DNA of 32,187 nucleotides, taken from contig NZ_CAJXKQ010000041.1 of NCBI RefSeq assembly GCF_913055835.1, positions 1-32,187 on the forward strand, written 5' to 3'. Under the pieces are notes generated by a model that saw only the letters and a list, made by a program, of their open reading frames with translations, did not search any database and was not told the DNA's origin. Position 1 is the stretch's first letter. Each line of letters opens with the position of its first letter. The position numbers and the translations under genes are program-made. Below are positions 30,983 to 32,187 of this stretch, piece after piece. Source of the stretch: an uncultured Marinobacter sp. GTDB lineage: Bacteria > Pseudomonadota > Gammaproteobacteria > Pseudomonadales > Oleiphilaceae.

Positions 30983-31243
30983 TTACTCCGAATCACTACC
31001 ATTGTTTTTACGGACGCTCAGTGCTTCAGCGACACGCTCGTCAATCCGGCGCAGGAATTCCTCGTCGGCCTTCCCCGATGAGTGGGCGCTCAGCAGATTG
31101 CTGCTGGCTCGCAGATTGCCGATAAACGTCCTGCAGTCCTTGCACATCATCAGGTGAATTTTTACGGACAGGTTCTGCCGGCCGTTGAGTTCACCATCAA
31201 TGTAGTCACTGGCAATTTCGGCCAAGTCCCTGCACATTAACAT
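30983..31243 (-). CDS. Zinc-type (zf-HC2) anti-sigma factor
   Basis: An 86-residue protein with the ZAS motif His30-x3-Cys34-x2-Cys37 (HLMMCKDC) and an upstream cysteine at position 4, the usual zinc ligands of ZAS anti-sigma factors. There is no membrane helix, so it is a cytoplasmic sensor rather than a membrane-spanning one. It overlaps the sigma factor gene by 7 bp, the standard sign of a cognate pair. Oxidation or metal loss at the zinc site would release the sigma factor; this is inferred from the family. Confidence 0.9.
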   Translation of the reverse strand: MLMCRDLAEIASDYIDGELNGRQNLSVKIHLMMCKDCRTFIGNLRASSNLLSAHSSGKADEEFLRRIDERVAEALSVRKNNGSDSE

Positions 31244-31857
31244 TCGCCCGTCTCCTGGAAGGTCTCCACCATGAGAAAGATCTTTTGCCTCGCACGGTGT
31301 AAAAGTACACGAAGGTTAGAGGCACTGACATCCAGTATGTTACAGACGTCATCGGATTTATGCTGATGCGCTTCGTAAAGCATCAGGGCAGAACGCTGGG
31401 TTTCGGGCAGTGAAGAGAGATGCTTGTCTAGGCAATCGCTAAGGGCGCCATTTTCCAACAGGGTGTCTGCGGACTCATGGAATTGCAGCTTGGGGGGCAG
31501 ATCCCATCGCCCTGTGGAATTGAAACGATTGGCCAGTTCAGGCTCAAGGGTCTCGGAGAAGTCCGTTGCGACTTCCCGATTGGCCGCACGAAGCCGGTTC
31601 TTGCAGCGATTGGCGACGATACGGTGCAGCCAGGTTTTCAGACCGGATCGGCCCTCGAACTTCTGGACAGCATCAATAACCGTTACCCAGCAGTCCTGGA
31701 CTACTTCCTCGGCGCTTGAGTGGTCCAGGTAAAATCGGGCGACGGCCAACATGCCGGGTGAGTAGTCGCGTACCGCTTTCTGATAGGCGGTTGAGTCTCT
31801 CCGTTTTAGGGCTTCGATTAATGATGCTTCGGACTCTGATTGCACTTCAGTTTCCAT
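31237..31857 (-). CDS. ECF-family RNA polymerase sigma factor
   Basis: A 206-residue sigma-70 of the extracytoplasmic-function type. Region 2 is at about 25-95 (YLDHSSAEEVVQDCWVTVIDAVQKFEGRSGLKTWLHRIVANRCKNRLR), and region 4 is at about 140-195 (LSSLPETQRSALMLYEAHQH, then DVSASNLRVLLHRARQKI). A longer linker than usual, about 40 residues, joins them. It is followed by its ZAS anti-sigma factor. The window contains many copies of an ECF-type promoter element, and this is the only sigma factor present, so it is the natural candidate reader. Confidence 0.93.
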   Translation of the reverse strand: METEVQSESEASLIEALKRRDSTAYQKAVRDYSPGMLAVARFYLDHSSAEEVVQDCWVTVIDAVQKFEGRSGLKTWLHRIVANRCKNRLRAANREVATDFSETLEPELANRFNSTGRWDLPPKLQFHESADTLLENGALSDCLDKHLSSLPETQRSALMLYEAHQHKSDDVCNILDVSASNLRVLLHRARQKIFLMVETFQETGEC

Positions 31858-32187
31858 CGGGTTCCGTTCCTTGTGAGATCGCTACCTCGGTACTGTCATT
31901 GAGAGTAGAAAAAAGTTCCAGAATTTCGTAGTGAATGCTCAAAAAAGTTTTACTCTAGGAACGGAGCGCAGAGTTCTAAAAATGGCGAGCTTGAGTAGTT
32001 GCGTCGGACTCTGATTCATTGCTCCAAGATTATTGGTGATCATGGCCCTGATTTAAGTCGGCTCATTGTCAGGAAATACAGCTCGCGCTTGTATTAAGAA
32101 ACCCATTTAGGGAAGGTCTGAATAACCGGTGATTTTTGCCGATATTGTTTCAATGCAGCGAAAATCGGGAATTTCAGACGTTGTTTT
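31858..32187. other. Region upstream of the ECF sigma gene
   Basis: About 330 bases without a credible gene, A/T-rich compared with the rest. The possible autoregulatory promoter is at 31892-31920. I see no gene start at the right-hand end. Confidence 0.5.
31892..31920 (-). promoter_or_regulatory. Possible autoregulatory promoter TGGAAC-N17-GACAGT of the ECF gene
   Basis: On the minus strand TGGAAC (31920-31915) and GACAGT (31897-31892) have the 17-base spacing of the other elements, one base different in each half (G for T, and GAC for GTC). It is 35 bp before the sigma factor start codon. Weak alone, but position and spacing fit autoregulation. Confidence 0.4.

Noticed and set aside
31316..31344. 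TGTAAC on the minus strand inside the sigma factor gene
   Set aside because: The bases 17 positions downstream read CTCTAA, not GTC, and no gene start follows.

Overview
The window looks like chromosome of a marine gammaproteobacterium of the Marinobacter type. This is inferred from GC-rich coding sequence, the gene families present and the way genes are packed; no rRNA or other strong taxonomic marker is present. About 35 genes are supported. I saw no tRNA, rRNA, CRISPR array or intact mobile element.

Region 1 (1-4013, minus strand) is one operon, aliA-badH-badI-aliB, for activation and beta-oxidation-like ring opening of cyclohexanecarboxylate, a model naphthenic acid. The last gene runs off the window. 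Region 2 (4371-7388) holds an EamA transporter gene broken by a single in-frame stop, a ydhR gene, and a divergent pair of a TetR repressor and an AhpD-like gene with three copies of a 16-bp operator-like palindrome between them. Region 3 (7703-12384) has two small secreted peptides, a DUF547 protein, a periplasmic rhodanese with a YeeE/TsuA-type sulfur transporter, and a MarR regulator. Region 4 (12403-16013) has a three-gene operon (SRPBCC protein, thioesterase, secreted protein) and two SDR proteins in which Phe replaces the catalytic Tyr.

Region 5 (16105-25168) is the most unusual part. A three-gene minus-strand operon (FMN glutamate-synthase-like protein, VTT membrane protein, tandem DsbA-like protein) is divergent from a 789-residue protein. 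That protein has a full set of tubulin-tyrosine-ligase (TTL) ATP-grasp motifs, followed by a PqqD-like (possible peptide-binding) segment and a degenerate C-terminal domain. Downstream lie two proteins that share a conserved N-terminal leader and carry long Glu-Ala-Glu-Gly repeats. One is little more than leader and repeat; the other carries a c-type cytochrome domain. A DinB-like and an NRDE/TANGO2-like gene sit between them. I propose that the ligase modifies the acidic tails, by analogy with TTL-like enzymes that act on Glu-rich tubulin tails.

Region 6 (25293-31857) carries a GGDEF-EAL protein, a YiiX-like cysteine hydrolase, DoxX, a NrtS-like protein, a glutaredoxin-like protein with a DUF3179 protein, and an ECF sigma factor with its zinc-type anti-sigma factor.

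Regions 3, 5 and 6 are tied together by a repeated promoter-like element, TGTAAC-N17-GTC. It occurs eight times in exact form plus several close variants, nearly always just upstream of a gene start and in the right orientation. It looks like an ECF-type promoter, and the ECF sigma factor at 31237-31857 is the obvious candidate to read it. The window therefore appears to hold an ECF regulon that includes the TTL/acidic-repeat system.
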